Positions 21,343-21,722 of a stretch of DNA of 21,722 bases are shown piece after piece. The DNA comes from a virus. Position 1 is the stretch's first letter. Every line of letters starts with the position of its first letter. The translations under genes and the position numbers were made by a program. The stretch covers positions 1-21,722 of the IMG/VR virus record IMGVR_UViG_3300049153_000011, one strand, 5' to 3'. Below the pieces are notes generated by a model that was not told the origin of the DNA, searched no databases, and saw only the letters and a program-made list of their open reading frames with translations.

Positions 21343-21620
21343 CAGGACCTCGAGGGCTCGGGTGGTGTCCTCGGCGCCAACGACGACCGCCGGCCTCGGG
21401 CGAGGTTGCAGAGCTCGATGGCCTGCCGGCGTTGGCATGGACCGCACGCCGGTCGAAGCTGGCAGCAGTTGGTGCCGTTGCGATGCTCGTGTAACGCGAG
21501 CGGCGGCTGGTGATCGGCCTCGGTCGCCGGCGCCCCGCACGAGCACCGAGGGTCGCCGGCGAGAAGCCGAGCGCGCGCCCGCTGGTACTCGGGACCGTAG
21601 GGCGACCCTCGTCGCGGCAT
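21339..21620 (-). CDS. HNH endonuclease
   Basis: This 93-aa protein has two Cys pairs, CSC near 26-28 and CGPC later, framing the HNH core. The first His is in TEADHQPPLALH, the middle Asn is probably in RNGTN, and the last element is ACGPCQRRQ, where Gln replaces the usual His or Asn. HNH proteins directly before terminase genes are typical of HK97-like cos phages and help packaging cleavage. The ATG has no obvious Shine-Dalgarno, so it could be leaderless or start elsewhere. Confidence 0.85.
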   Translation of the reverse strand: MPRRGSPYGPEYQRARARLLAGDPRCSCGAPATEADHQPPLALHEHRNGTNCCQLRPACGPCQRRQAIELCNLARGRRSSLAPRTPPEPSRSW

Positions 21621-21722
21621 GCACCGAAGCGTACCGATGCGACCAGGTCGAGCCCGATCGAGACCGACCGCCGGCGGGGCTCCCGTTTTCCCACCGATCC
21701 GAGGGGAGAGAGCCCTGCGGAG
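21621..21722. other. 102 bp at the right edge without a supported gene
   Basis: No convincing coding frame is seen upstream of the HNH gene. In HK97-like phages the cos site often lies near here, but the segment is cut by the window edge and no cos sequence can be identified. Confidence 0.3.

Noticed and set aside
1-21722. Possibility that the window is a complete circular genome, with the partial left-end gene continuing in frame into the HNH gene from the right end
   Set aside because: The join would be open for 48 codons, but this is likely by chance at this GC content. No terminal overlap is visible, and a temperate phage of this type should also carry a repressor, which is not seen here.

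Overview
The window is a long stretch of a temperate, siphovirus-type tailed phage (or prophage) of a high-GC actinobacterium. The evidence is the HK97-type head module, a tape-measure gene, a tyrosine integrase, heavy GC bias with GAG/CTC/GCC codons, several gene families familiar from actinophages, and a DnaA-box-like TTGTCCACA of the actinobacterial type. Every protein gene I support is on the minus strand. Most neighbours overlap by ATGA, GTGA or TGATG, so transcription and translation run right to left. The only plus-strand gene is a tRNA-Pro(GGG) at 6032-6105.

Right to left, the late region is: HNH endonuclease, a 65-aa small protein, terminase small and large subunits, a ParB/DNA-methyltransferase fusion, portal, prohead protease, major capsid protein, an acidic 80-aa protein, head-tail connector, tail-terminator-like protein, major tail protein, HK97 gp10-like protein, tail assembly chaperone pair G/GT (with a visible CCCTTTG -1 slippery site), tape measure (678 aa), distal tail protein, Gp37-like tail protein, a putative minor tail protein, two small proteins, an M15 endolysin and two small membrane proteins (holin candidates).

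Next comes a switch region at 5542-6105. It has the tRNA, two clusters of GGTAACC/GGTTACC boxes about 200 bp apart and a probable leftward promoter. Leftward of it are two small early genes and the integrase. Two back-to-back hairpins, each with a 13-bp stem and a 7-nt loop, follow the integrase. An excisionase-like small gene comes after an intergenic region of about 300 bp.

The left end (1-3370) is an early/replication module: a membrane-anchored lytic-transglycosylase-like protein, two conserved hypotheticals, a RecT-like annealing protein, a helix-turn-helix replication-type protein, a repeat-rich segment with DnaA-box-like and iteron-like sequence (candidate origin), a PD-(D/E)XK nuclease-like protein, and the first 14 codons of another gene that leaves the window.

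The points most worth a second look are the candidate origin at 474-637, the CCCTTTG frameshift site and its possible link to the phage tRNA-Pro(GGG), the internal 28-codon duplication across the AdoMet-binding motif of the methyltransferase, the twin hairpins after the integrase, the GGTAACC box clusters beside the tRNA, and the striking abundance of the palindrome GAGCTC. All family assignments were made by reading the sequence, without database searches.
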